A stretch of 64,000 bases of DNA from Myxococcota bacterium. GTDB lineage: Bacteria > Myxococcota_A > Polyangia > Palsa-1104 > JAEUJZ01. This document shows positions 44,450-52,435 of the stretch, one piece after another. Position 1 is the stretch's first letter. Every line of letters begins with the position of its first letter. The stretch is from assembly GCA_025057315.1 (NCBI GenBank), contig JANWXW010000050.1, positions 1 through 64,000 on the forward strand, written 5' to 3'. The translations under genes and the position numbers were made by a program. The notes beneath the pieces were generated by a model that worked only from the letters and a program-made list of their open reading frames with translations, was not told the origin of the DNA and did no database searches.

Positions 44450-46057
44450 GTGGACAAGAACCGCAACGCCCGCTGGCGCCCTATCCTGGCTGTGGGGCTC
44501 AGTCTGGTGCTGTTCCGGGCCAGGCAGACGCAGGCCTATGAAGTCCAAGTGGACGCCCAGGTCGTGGGCCAGGGGTACCAGCTTCGCGCGGCGGACAGCA
44601 GCATCGTTGACCGGCGACGTCTGACGACCTACGTGGGGCTGTCCATCTGGAACCTTGGCCCCACCGGCCCAGACGGTTTGCCAGCGCTGCACAATCAGTG
44701 GAACGTGAGCCTGCTGCTGCGGTTCGATGCGGATATGGGAACTTATCTATGCAACATCGGCCGCTCGAGCCTGACCGCTCCGCTGGAGTGCCTCTCGCCC
44801 GAGCGGGGCGGCATCAGCACGCAGCCGGAGCTGAGCAACAACCGTCCCGAGCTCCTCTATGCCTATGCCGAGGGACGAAACCTCTTTGGATACCTGGATG
44901 TACGCCTGGGCCGGCAGCTCCAGTGGGAGCTGTTTGACCTGCGTGCCTTCGACGGGTTGTGGGCAGAGGTCCACACACCGCTCTACGTTGCCGCTCAGGT
45001 GTGGGGCGGGCTCAACGTCACCGGTGCCCTGCCGATTGACTCACCCATCTATGCCCTGGACGGCACCAGCCACACCCCGCAGAACGACGCGCTGCAGCCG
45101 ACCGTTGGGTTTGCTGTGCGCAGCTACGGCTTCCGCGACTTGCAGGCCCGCCTGGCATACCGGCGCACGTTCTCCGCCCCCCAGGACCTAGCACCCCCTG
45201 GCTGCCCAATCGGGGGGGATGGGCGCCGCACCGAGTGCGCCCCAAGCCAGCCCGGGACGATTGAGGAGCGTCTGAGCTACACGCTGCGGGGGCGCATCCT
45301 CGATGGGCGGATCATCGGCTGGGGCGGGTTTCGCTATGATTTTGTGAGCGGGCGCATCGACGACGGAAACGCCGGCGTACGCGGCTATCTTACCCCGATG
45401 CACTCGCTGTCCGCCGAGTATGTCTTCAATGCCCCCACCTGGGATGGTGATTCCATCTTCAACGTCTTCGCTGCCTCGCCGTACAACGACGTGCGCCTGT
45501 CCTGGGATGGTCGCTGGGACCACCGGTACGGGCAGCTCCGGCCCCACCTGCGCGTGTTCGCTCGACGGTTCGAGGACGAGGCCGGGCGGCGGGCGCTTGG
45601 CAGCCAGGTGGTGTCCTCGCCGTGGGCCTATGGCGCCATCGCTGGTGCCCGGCTGGATCGGCGCGCCGGCTTCCTCCGTCTGGATGTCTACTATGAGGAT
45701 GGGTACGGCGGGCTGCGCACCGGTGCCGACGCCTCTGGGCGGCTCATGCTCCTGCGCGACCACCTGGGCCTGGAGGGGCGCCTAACCTACATGTACTGGA
45801 CAGACGGTGGGCGAGCTGAAAACAACACCCACTCCTTGGGCCTGCAGGCCGGTGCCCGCTACGCCCTTACGCGCGGCGTGCTGCTCCACCTGCTCGTCGA
45901 GAACAACATCAACCGCTTCTATGCCTCGCAGCTGCGCCTGGTGGCGCTGCTCGACCTGTCCTACTACCTGGGCGGCAGCAGCGGCGGCGCAGCCCCAGCG
46001 GGGTTGATGCCAGCGGGGATGGGTGGCTTCCCGCCGCCCTCCGGGAGGCTCCTCTGA
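44450..46057 (+). CDS. Outer-membrane beta-barrel, partner of multiheme cytochrome
   Basis: GTG 44450 gives a signal peptide (WRPILAVGLSLVLFRARQTQA) and then YEVQVDAQVVGQGYQLR. The remaining ~500 residues alternate beta-strands and loops: LLLRFDADMGTYLCNIG, GYLDVRLGRQLQWELFD, AQVWGGLNVTGALP, LGLQAGARYALTRGVLLHLLVE and LVALLDLSYYLGG. The number of strand-like segments fits a large barrel (roughly 20 or more). The stop overlaps the cytochrome start (TGATG), showing translational coupling. In porin-cytochrome conduits the barrel insulates a multiheme protein that carries electrons through the outer membrane. That role here is inference from the pairing. Confidence 0.8.
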   Translation: MDKNRNARWRPILAVGLSLVLFRARQTQAYEVQVDAQVVGQGYQLRAADSSIVDRRRLTTYVGLSIWNLGPTGPDGLPALHNQWNVSLLLRFDADMGTYLCNIGRSSLTAPLECLSPERGGISTQPELSNNRPELLYAYAEGRNLFGYLDVRLGRQLQWELFDLRAFDGLWAEVHTPLYVAAQVWGGLNVTGALPIDSPIYALDGTSHTPQNDALQPTVGFAVRSYGFRDLQARLAYRRTFSAPQDLAPPGCPIGGDGRRTECAPSQPGTIEERLSYTLRGRILDGRIIGWGGFRYDFVSGRIDDGNAGVRGYLTPMHSLSAEYVFNAPTWDGDSIFNVFAASPYNDVRLSWDGRWDHRYGQLRPHLRVFARRFEDEAGRRALGSQVVSSPWAYGAIAGARLDRRAGFLRLDVYYEDGYGGLRTGADASGRLMLLRDHLGLEGRLTYMYWTDGGRAENNTHSLGLQAGARYALTRGVLLHLLVENNINRFYASQLRLVALLDLSYYLGGSSGGAAPAGLMPAGMGGFPPPSGRLL

Positions 46058-47598
46058 TGCATCGTGTGCCTGCCGTTCGTCTGTGGCTTGCCCTGCTAGG
46101 CGGAGCTGCCCTCCTGGTGCAGCTGCCAGAGCTCCGCGGTCAGGAGCCCACCGCACCGTCCAAGCCTGCCTCCGAGACGAAACCCGCCGAACCCGCCCAG
46201 GACAGCCAGCCTGGGGCCCTCCCTGCGGCGCCGCCCGGTCCTGCTGCGGAGACGAGCTCGGCCGGGGAGGAGGTGGACAAAAAGCCCCTCGCTCCCTCTG
46301 CTGCGCGGCCGCGGGTGAACCTGTCGTTGCCTCCTGGCTCGATTCCGCCGCCGCCTCGGCCGCGCCTATTTGGCCGGGCTGAGCCATCGCCAGTCATCTA
46401 TCCGGAACAGAGCATTCCGCTGCGCTTTTCCCATGCCCAGCACCTGGCGCAGAAGATCGACTGCGTCTTCTGCCATGACCAGGTTGAACAGTCCGTCTCC
46501 TCGCGCGACAACCTTCTGCCCAAGGAGGAGACCTGCGAAACCTGCCACAACATCGATCACGACGACCCCTTCAAGAAGACCAAGGCCGCAGCCGCCCACT
46601 GCGCCGCGTGCCACCCCGGCTTCCCGACGGCGCCCGGTCCTGGGGTGCCGGCGCCGGGGCCGGCCCTGGAGGCCCTGGTGAAGAAGGTGGTCCTGCCCGC
46701 GCCGAACATCAAGTTCAACCACCAGATCCACCTGCGCCAACGGATTGCTTGCGAGCGCTGCCACGGCGATCTGCGCAAGGTCGAGCTGGCCACGCGGGAC
46801 CACCTGCCGCGGATGGCCACGTGCCTCGGCTGCCACAACGATGGGTTGCTGTCGGCCGCGGCGGCTCCGGAGGGCGGGCCGAAGCGCCGGGCCTCGCCTC
46901 GGTGCGGCACCTGCCACCTGCTCCAGCAGGATGGGACCATCCAGGTGCGCTATGATAGCGGCCTGCTGATTCCATCGGGCAACTGGAAAGGCGATGCCCA
47001 CGGCATCGAGTTCAAGCGCGAGCATCGGGCGGTGGCCCGCAGCGAACCCGCCTATTGTGCCAGCTGCCACCGCCAGGACTGGTGCCAGCAGTGCCACAAC
47101 GGCATCGTCAAGCCGATGGACTTCCACGGCAATGACTATGTCAGTCGGCACCAACTCGATGCGCGGCGGAACGAACCCAACTGCGCCGGGTGCCACCGGC
47201 GGCAGACCTTTTGTATCGGTTGCCACGAGCGGCTGGGTGTCGTCGATGTGTACACCTTGCCTGGCAACCCGCCGGCCTCGGCCTTCTTCCCGGCCGCGCC
47301 GCGGCGCTTTCATCCGGATGGTTGGGCCAGCCCGTCGCCGGGTCCCACCCACCATGCCTGGGAGGCCCAACGGAACATCCGCCAGTGCGTAAGCTGCCAT
47401 CGGGAAGACACGTGCCTGCAGTGCCACAGCGCGCTGCCGGGCGGGCGCATTCCGTCCATGGTGGGCGCAGGCGTCAACCCACACCCAAACGGCTGGGCCG
47501 GCTCGTCCCGCTGCCAAGCCCTGGCCGATCGCAACCCGCGCATGTGTCTCAAGTGCCACCAGGATGGCAGCCCCCAGCTCCGCTGCCTGGAAAACTGA
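46057..47598 (+). CDS. 13-heme c-type cytochrome
   Basis: Signal peptide (LWLALLGGAALLVQLPELRGQ), a Pro/Ala/Glu-rich spacer to about residue 120, then thirteen CxxCH motifs: CVFCH, CETCH, CAACH, CERCH, CLGCH, CGTCH, CASCH, CQQCH, CAGCH, CIGCH, CVSCH, CLQCH and CLKCH. Units of the type FSHAQHLAQKIDC and FNHQIHLRQRIAC, with His before the CxxCH, resemble cytochrome c7/DmsE-like modules. 513 aa. No lipobox, so it is exported and either periplasmic or held in the barrel. It should conduct electrons between the periplasm and the outside. Maturation needs cytochrome c biogenesis genes not in this window. Confidence 0.92.
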   Translation: MHRVPAVRLWLALLGGAALLVQLPELRGQEPTAPSKPASETKPAEPAQDSQPGALPAAPPGPAAETSSAGEEVDKKPLAPSAARPRVNLSLPPGSIPPPPRPRLFGRAEPSPVIYPEQSIPLRFSHAQHLAQKIDCVFCHDQVEQSVSSRDNLLPKEETCETCHNIDHDDPFKKTKAAAAHCAACHPGFPTAPGPGVPAPGPALEALVKKVVLPAPNIKFNHQIHLRQRIACERCHGDLRKVELATRDHLPRMATCLGCHNDGLLSAAAAPEGGPKRRASPRCGTCHLLQQDGTIQVRYDSGLLIPSGNWKGDAHGIEFKREHRAVARSEPAYCASCHRQDWCQQCHNGIVKPMDFHGNDYVSRHQLDARRNEPNCAGCHRRQTFCIGCHERLGVVDVYTLPGNPPASAFFPAAPRRFHPDGWASPSPGPTHHAWEAQRNIRQCVSCHREDTCLQCHSALPGGRIPSMVGAGVNPHPNGWAGSSRCQALADRNPRMCLKCHQDGSPQLRCLEN

Positions 47599-47675
47599 CC
47601 CGGACGAAACATGCCTCCCGCCCCTCTGGAGGGCGCCGTGAACCGAGCCGACTTTCCGCGAGCCAGGAGCGCACC

Positions 47676-48335
47676 ATGAACCCGAGCCGCTCGATGTCCC
47701 TGACGCTGCATGGAGAGTCCTTCTGGATCAGCCCCTATGTGTTCTCGTGCTACGTGGCGCTGCGGGAAAAAGGGCTTCCGTTTGCCATGGAGACCGTCGC
47801 TCTGCACAAGGCCGAACAGCATCAGAATCCATTCCGCGACCTGTCGCTGACCGCCCAGGTCCCGGTGCTGGTCCACGATGGCTTCTGGCTCGGCGAGTCG
47901 CTGGCCATCATGGAGTATCTGGAGGAGACCTTCCCGGCGCCGACCTACCCGCGGCTGCTGCCGGCCGACCCCCAGCAGCGGGCTCGGGCACGGCACCTGC
48001 AAGCTTGGCTGCGCAGCGACCTGCTCCCGCTGCGCGAGGAGCGTCCCACGACGACCATCTTTTACCGCCGCCCCACCACCCCTCTGAGCCCTGCTGGGCG
48101 CGTCGCGATGGAGAAGCTGCTGCGGGTCGCCGGGCTCCTGATACACGACGGTGCCACGACGCTCTTTGGGGCCTGGAGCCTGGCCGATGCCGACCTGGCC
48201 CTTGCCCTGCAGCGGTTGCTGGCCAACGGCCATGACGTGCCGGCGAAACTGCGCCACTTCGCCGAGGTGCAGTGGGCCCGCCCATCGGTGCAGGAGTTTG
48301 TCACCCACGCGCGTCCGCCGTTCGTTCCGCACTAG
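47676..48335 (+). CDS. Glutathione S-transferase, YfcF-like
   Basis: ATG 47676 with CAGGAG upstream. Thioredoxin-fold N-terminus (LTLHGESFWISPYVFSCYVALREKG) with the Ser/Tyr/Cys region of YfcF-type enzymes, the glutathione loop AQVPVLVHDGFWLGESLAIMEYLEE (cis-Pro in QVPVL, GSH contact in ES), and an all-helical C-terminal domain (LFGAWSLADADLALALQRL). 219 aa, normal. Probably glutathione-dependent detoxification or peroxide reduction. Follows the cytochrome gene by 77 nt with its own ribosome site. Confidence 0.88.
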   Translation: MNPSRSMSLTLHGESFWISPYVFSCYVALREKGLPFAMETVALHKAEQHQNPFRDLSLTAQVPVLVHDGFWLGESLAIMEYLEETFPAPTYPRLLPADPQQRARARHLQAWLRSDLLPLREERPTTTIFYRRPTTPLSPAGRVAMEKLLRVAGLLIHDGATTLFGAWSLADADLALALQRLLANGHDVPAKLRHFAEVQWARPSVQEFVTHARPPFVPH

Positions 48336-49156
48336 AGCGCGTCCCTCCATCCAGAGCCAGATGCAGGCCATGCCCAGGTATCTGCACCCTGGCCACCCCC
48401 TTGGACCAGAACCTGCTCCATCGGGAGTCAGATGCAGGCAACGCCAGGCCCGGGGCCAGAATTGATTTGGTGTGCTAACGAGGAGACAGAGCAGGGATAT
48501 CACCTGCTCCCCAGCTAGCATGCCACCTGACGCAAGTACCGCACCAGGTCGTCGGAGCGCGTGCCGAGCCTCTGGCGTTGCCACATCCGCAGAGGGACGC
48601 CGATACCCAGAGAAGGGAAATCGGAAACAAGAAATCAAACCAATCGGGATGACCTGTCCGGCGTGTAGCGTCAAAGCCAGGGCCACGCTGCAGGGGCTCT
48701 CTGTCCCCACCGCGCAGCCAGGATTCGCGTCCCGGGATCGTCGGACAGGCCCCGGGTCAGAGAGCGATTTGACATGGCAGGGAAAACCGGACCATCCCTC
48801 GCCGAGGGCGCACAGGGGCAGCATCCATGCGCCCTGTCGGTGGAACCAGGGGAGCCATCCAGATGGACACGCAAGCGAGGCAGCGGCGCCTCCAGGCAGG
48901 CGCGATTCCAGGTGCGGATGGAACCCGGCCACTGTGGGTTTGGATGCATGGCCCGGGGCATGCAGGGCATCGGGCGCTCGATGCGTTCGTGTTCGACCCA
49001 CGCGGGTTCCCGGCACAGGGCTGCAGCCGGCCTATGGTGCCCCTGCTGGGGAATGGGGCCTCGAGATGGTTCTGCTGCTGCGGTGAAGGACCTGAGCCGC
49101 GAAATCCGGCACCCACCTGCTCCAAGGGAGGTACCCAGCCATCCAGCTCACCCCGG
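48336..49156. other. 0.8-kb gap without a credible gene
   Basis: Open frames here lack ribosome sites and protein-like composition. Two imperfect direct copies of CAGATGCAGGCMAYGCCMAGG lie near 48358-48380 and 48429-48450. No tRNA, promoter or terminator pattern stands out. Confidence 0.5.
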
Positions 49157-50617
49157 CTAGAGGGCGTCGGACCCGCGGAGCAGCTGCACAAAGAAGCGGA
49201 TGCAGCGAGCATGGTCGTCGATGGAGACGCGCTCGTCCACGCCGTGGGGTCGGGCCAGGTCCGGGGGACGGTAGCGCACCGGTCGGAAGCGGTAGATGTG
49301 CTCGGTCAGCCCGGTGTAGGCCCGGCTGTCGGTGGCGCCGACCATCAGGGACGGTGCGACGACGGCCTCGGGGAGCACCTGGCGCACCGCGCGCTGCACC
49401 AGGCGAAACGCGGGCGCCTCTGTGGGCGAGGGGCGGACCGGCTCGATGCCTGGCCGCAGCAGGCGCACCTCGACCCGTGCGTCGTCCACCACTCGCCGCA
49501 CGTGATTTAGCACATCCTGGACCGTGTCGCCGGGACGGATGCGAAAGTTGACCACCGCGCGGGCGGAGGTAGGAAGTACGTTTTCTTTCTCGCTGCCTGC
49601 AAGCTGGGTCGGCGCGGTGGTGGTCCGGATGAGGGCAGCGGTGGAGGGCTTGGCCAGCAAGATGCGCCGCACCAGGGGGCGCAGCAGCCACAGGTTGGCA
49701 AACACCAGCCGGAACGGGAATGCCATCTCGGGACCCACATACTCGAACATCTCCTGCGTCAGGCCGGAGACCTCGGCTGGCATGGGGTGTGCTTCCAGCC
49801 GGACCAGCGCCTGCGCCAGGATTCCCACCGCCGTCTGGGTTGGGGGCATGGACGAGTGACCGCCCTCGGCACGGGCAATGAGCTCGACGGTCGCGTAGCC
49901 CTTCTCGGCCATGCCCACCACCGCCACGGGCCGGCTCATGCCGGGCATGATGCCTTCGGTAATGGCCAGCCCTTCGTCCAGCACAAAGGCAGGACGGGGG
50001 CCGCGGCTGCCGACGAGCTGGGCCATGGCCCGGGCTCCGGTGCCCAGCTGCTCTTCGTCGTGTCCAAAGGCCAAGTAGACCGTCCGGCGCGGACGGTGCC
50101 CCTGGCGCAGCAGCAGGTCCACAGCTTCCAGAATCGCCAGCAGGCCCCCCTTGTCGTCGAGCGTGCCGCGGCCCCAGATGAAGCCGTCGCGCACCGTGCC
50201 CGCAAAGGGCGGCACCGTCCACCGCGCCTCGCTGTCGGGATCGACGGGAACCACGTCCATGTGCGCCATCAGGACCAGGGGCGGCAGCGCGGCATTGTGG
50301 CCCGCCCAGGTATACAGCAGGCTGTGCCCGTCGATGACCTCGCGCTGCAGCTCCGCATGGACGCGGGGGAAGGCCCGAACCAAGAACTCGCGCAGGCCGA
50401 CAAATGCCTCGGGGTCCAGCCGGCCCGGGTCCTGGTAGGAGATGGTCCGGAACTGCACCGCCTGGCCCAGCCGTCGGGCCGCTGCCTCGGCGTCCAGGGG
50501 GATCGGCTCGGCGGGCTCGGGGCGCTCCTGACGGGATCCTTTGCGTAGCGTGTTGCCGACGAGGATGAGGACCAGCAGCGCCAGCGCCACCAGCAGGCCC
50601 GCTCCGATCCGCTTCAT
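49157..50617 (-). CDS. M20 family metallopeptidase, membrane-anchored
   Basis: ATG 50617 gives an N-terminal membrane anchor (LLVALALLVLILVGNTL). Zinc-peptidase motifs follow: VLMAHMDVVPVD (first His and catalytic Asp), GRGTLDDKGGLLAILEAV, and YLAFGHDEEQLGTGARAM (Glu pair). The dimerisation domain follows and the last ligand His is in TEHIYRFRP. 486 aa, like PM20D1/carboxypeptidase S. Likely acts outside the cytoplasm on N-acyl or peptide substrates. Start codon only 36 nt from the divergent metalloprotease gene. Confidence 0.9.
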   Translation of the reverse strand: MKRIGAGLLVALALLVLILVGNTLRKGSRQERPEPAEPIPLDAEAAARRLGQAVQFRTISYQDPGRLDPEAFVGLREFLVRAFPRVHAELQREVIDGHSLLYTWAGHNAALPPLVLMAHMDVVPVDPDSEARWTVPPFAGTVRDGFIWGRGTLDDKGGLLAILEAVDLLLRQGHRPRRTVYLAFGHDEEQLGTGARAMAQLVGSRGPRPAFVLDEGLAITEGIMPGMSRPVAVVGMAEKGYATVELIARAEGGHSSMPPTQTAVGILAQALVRLEAHPMPAEVSGLTQEMFEYVGPEMAFPFRLVFANLWLLRPLVRRILLAKPSTAALIRTTTAPTQLAGSEKENVLPTSARAVVNFRIRPGDTVQDVLNHVRRVVDDARVEVRLLRPGIEPVRPSPTEAPAFRLVQRAVRQVLPEAVVAPSLMVGATDSRAYTGLTEHIYRFRPVRYRPPDLARPHGVDERVSIDDHARCIRFFVQLLRGSDAL

Positions 50618-50619
50618 GG

Positions 50620-50647
50620 GTGCAAGGCTATCACGCTCCGCTATACT
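50620..50647 (+). promoter_or_regulatory. Promoter of the 50654 protease, leaderless
   Basis: GTGCAA (50620-50625) and TATACT (50642-50647) are 16 nt apart; the -10 ends 6 nt before ATG 50654. The whole promoter fits in the 36 nt between two divergent start codons. Confidence 0.5.
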
Positions 50648-50653
50648 CCGCCC

Positions 50654-52435
50654 ATGCTCTCCCGCTCGGCGCAAAATACTTTGCTGTACGCTGTACCCCT
50701 GCTCCTGGCCGCTGCCGGCTGCTCACCCGATGCTATGGACGGGACAGCCGCCGCGCCGCAGGGGTGGGTGAGTGCCGATGGCCGGGCAGCGGGTCAAGTG
50801 CAGATCGTGGGCGGGGACATCGTGCTGCTGCCGCGGCGAGATGTGCCGCCGCCAGGGATGGGCCTGGGTCCAAACGGCCGCCATGTCCTGTTTCTCAACA
50901 TGGAGGGCGCCGATCTCCGTCCGGGCGGCAGCAACGCGCTGGAGAACGTGGGCATTCGCGACCGCAGCAAGGAGAACCAGGGGGTCATTGAACTGGAACC
51001 GTATGCTCCGATGGCGCCAGATCGATACCAGAAGATGCTGGAGATCCAGAAACTGGTGGCCGGCTGGTATGCGGACTTTAACGTGGATGTGGTCATCAGC
51101 CGTCCGCTCAGCGGCGACTACATGATGACCGTTGTGGGCGGCAGCCGAAGTGACCTGGGCTATGGCGGCGGTATTGTCGGTATCTCACCCGGAGACTGTC
51201 GCAATCAGAACGAGGTCGACCTAAACTATGCCTTCTCTGCCTCGCTGGGTCATGCCGTGTACCAAACCGCGCTGACCGCAGCACACGAGGCCGGCCATGC
51301 CTATGGTCTCGGCCATACGCGGAACAATCGCGACATCATGTTTCCGACGGTTGTACCGCAGGTGGACGGGTTTGCTAGCGGCGAGGTGGCAGATCCCGGT
51401 CCCTGCGGTGCTCGCCCGGGAGACATCCAAGATGGTCCCGAGGTGCTGAGGCGGAACCTGGGCGCACGCGATCCGGTTTCGCCCCGGCCGGGGGACAGCG
51501 TTCCGTCGGTGAGTTTCTTGAGCCCGCCGGGGCTGGGCGAGGGCACCGGGGTGGTGGATGTGGGCCGCGAGGTCACCGTGGCCGTGCGCACCGAGTCGCG
51601 TCTTGGCATAGACCATGTCACGATCAGCGCCAGCCTGATCGAGGGGGGGCGAGCCCGTGGCGGCCATCCGGTGGCGGAGTTGCGGCCTCCAGGGGCAGCG
51701 GCCACCGTGCGGTTCTCCGTGGCTGGCGAGTACCTGCTCGTTGCCACCGCCTACGACCGAGCGGGCAACGTGGCGCTGGCCCAGGGACGCATCCGCGTTG
51801 CTTCTCCCACCTGTACGGTGCCGAACGACTGCGCGCCTGGACAACGCTGCATAAACAACGTCTGCACCACGCCGCCCCTGCCTGACAACCAACCTGAGGT
51901 ACTTCGCCCGTGGGGGATGGCCTGCACCCGCAGCGCTGAGTGCGTCGGCGGCATCTGTGCGATCACCCAGGTTGGACAGATTTGTACCCATTACTGCAAC
52001 CCCGATCGGTTTTGCGCCGTCGGCGACCTGGAGTGTGTCGATGGCGTCTGCCTGCCTCCGATGGTGCAGCGTACCGAACCCAAGATAGGCCAGCTCGGGG
52101 GGCGGTGCACGCGCAATCAGGACTGCTACAGCGGCGAGTGCAGCCCCTCCTCACCGGAGGATCCGATGGCCCCACGCTACTGTACCAAGGTCTGCGATCC
52201 ACACCTGGCCTGGAGCTGCCCGGCGCACATGGTCTGCGTCGAGACAGAAGGGGCCACCGGCACCAAGCACCGATGCATGCTGGCCCCGGTCCGGCCCCCG
52301 ACAGCCGCCGGGTGCAGCAGCGTCCCCGGTAGACAGGAATCATGGGCAGCCTTCTTTCTGATCTTGCTCCTGCTTGCGCAGATGGGGCGGCGGCGCTACG
52401 GGAAGCTGGCGGCGGTCCCAGCGCGGCCCAGATAG
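50654..52435 (+). CDS. Matrixin-like zinc metalloprotease with MYXO-CTERM tail
   Basis: Lipoprotein-type signal (LLLAAAGC). The zinc site is HEAGHAYGLGH (about residue 210) followed by a Met-turn-like DIMFP, the metzincin pattern. A beta-sandwich region follows (about 285-375), then Cys-rich small repeats (CTVPNDCAPGQRCINNVC; CTRSAECVGGICAI; CTRNQDCYSGECSP) that probably form disulfides. The C-terminus, GCSSVPG, then a hydrophobic stretch WAAFFLILLLLAQM and RRR, is the MYXO-CTERM sorting signal, removed by a myxosortase. So the enzyme is probably exported and attached to the cell surface. 593 aa. Its 3' end overlaps the convergent AAA gene by 40 bp. Confidence 0.9.
   Translation: MLSRSAQNTLLYAVPLLLAAAGCSPDAMDGTAAAPQGWVSADGRAAGQVQIVGGDIVLLPRRDVPPPGMGLGPNGRHVLFLNMEGADLRPGGSNALENVGIRDRSKENQGVIELEPYAPMAPDRYQKMLEIQKLVAGWYADFNVDVVISRPLSGDYMMTVVGGSRSDLGYGGGIVGISPGDCRNQNEVDLNYAFSASLGHAVYQTALTAAHEAGHAYGLGHTRNNRDIMFPTVVPQVDGFASGEVADPGPCGARPGDIQDGPEVLRRNLGARDPVSPRPGDSVPSVSFLSPPGLGEGTGVVDVGREVTVAVRTESRLGIDHVTISASLIEGGRARGGHPVAELRPPGAAATVRFSVAGEYLLVATAYDRAGNVALAQGRIRVASPTCTVPNDCAPGQRCINNVCTTPPLPDNQPEVLRPWGMACTRSAECVGGICAITQVGQICTHYCNPDRFCAVGDLECVDGVCLPPMVQRTEPKIGQLGGRCTRNQDCYSGECSPSSPEDPMAPRYCTKVCDPHLAWSCPAHMVCVETEGATGTKHRCMLAPVRPPTAAGCSSVPGRQESWAAFFLILLLLAQMGRRRYGKLAAVPARPR

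Noticed and set aside
48472..49086. Possible small gene containing MTCPACSVKARATLQG
   Set aside because: Metal-binding-like CxxC look, but no ribosome site, no second half of a domain and several overlapping frames of equal quality.
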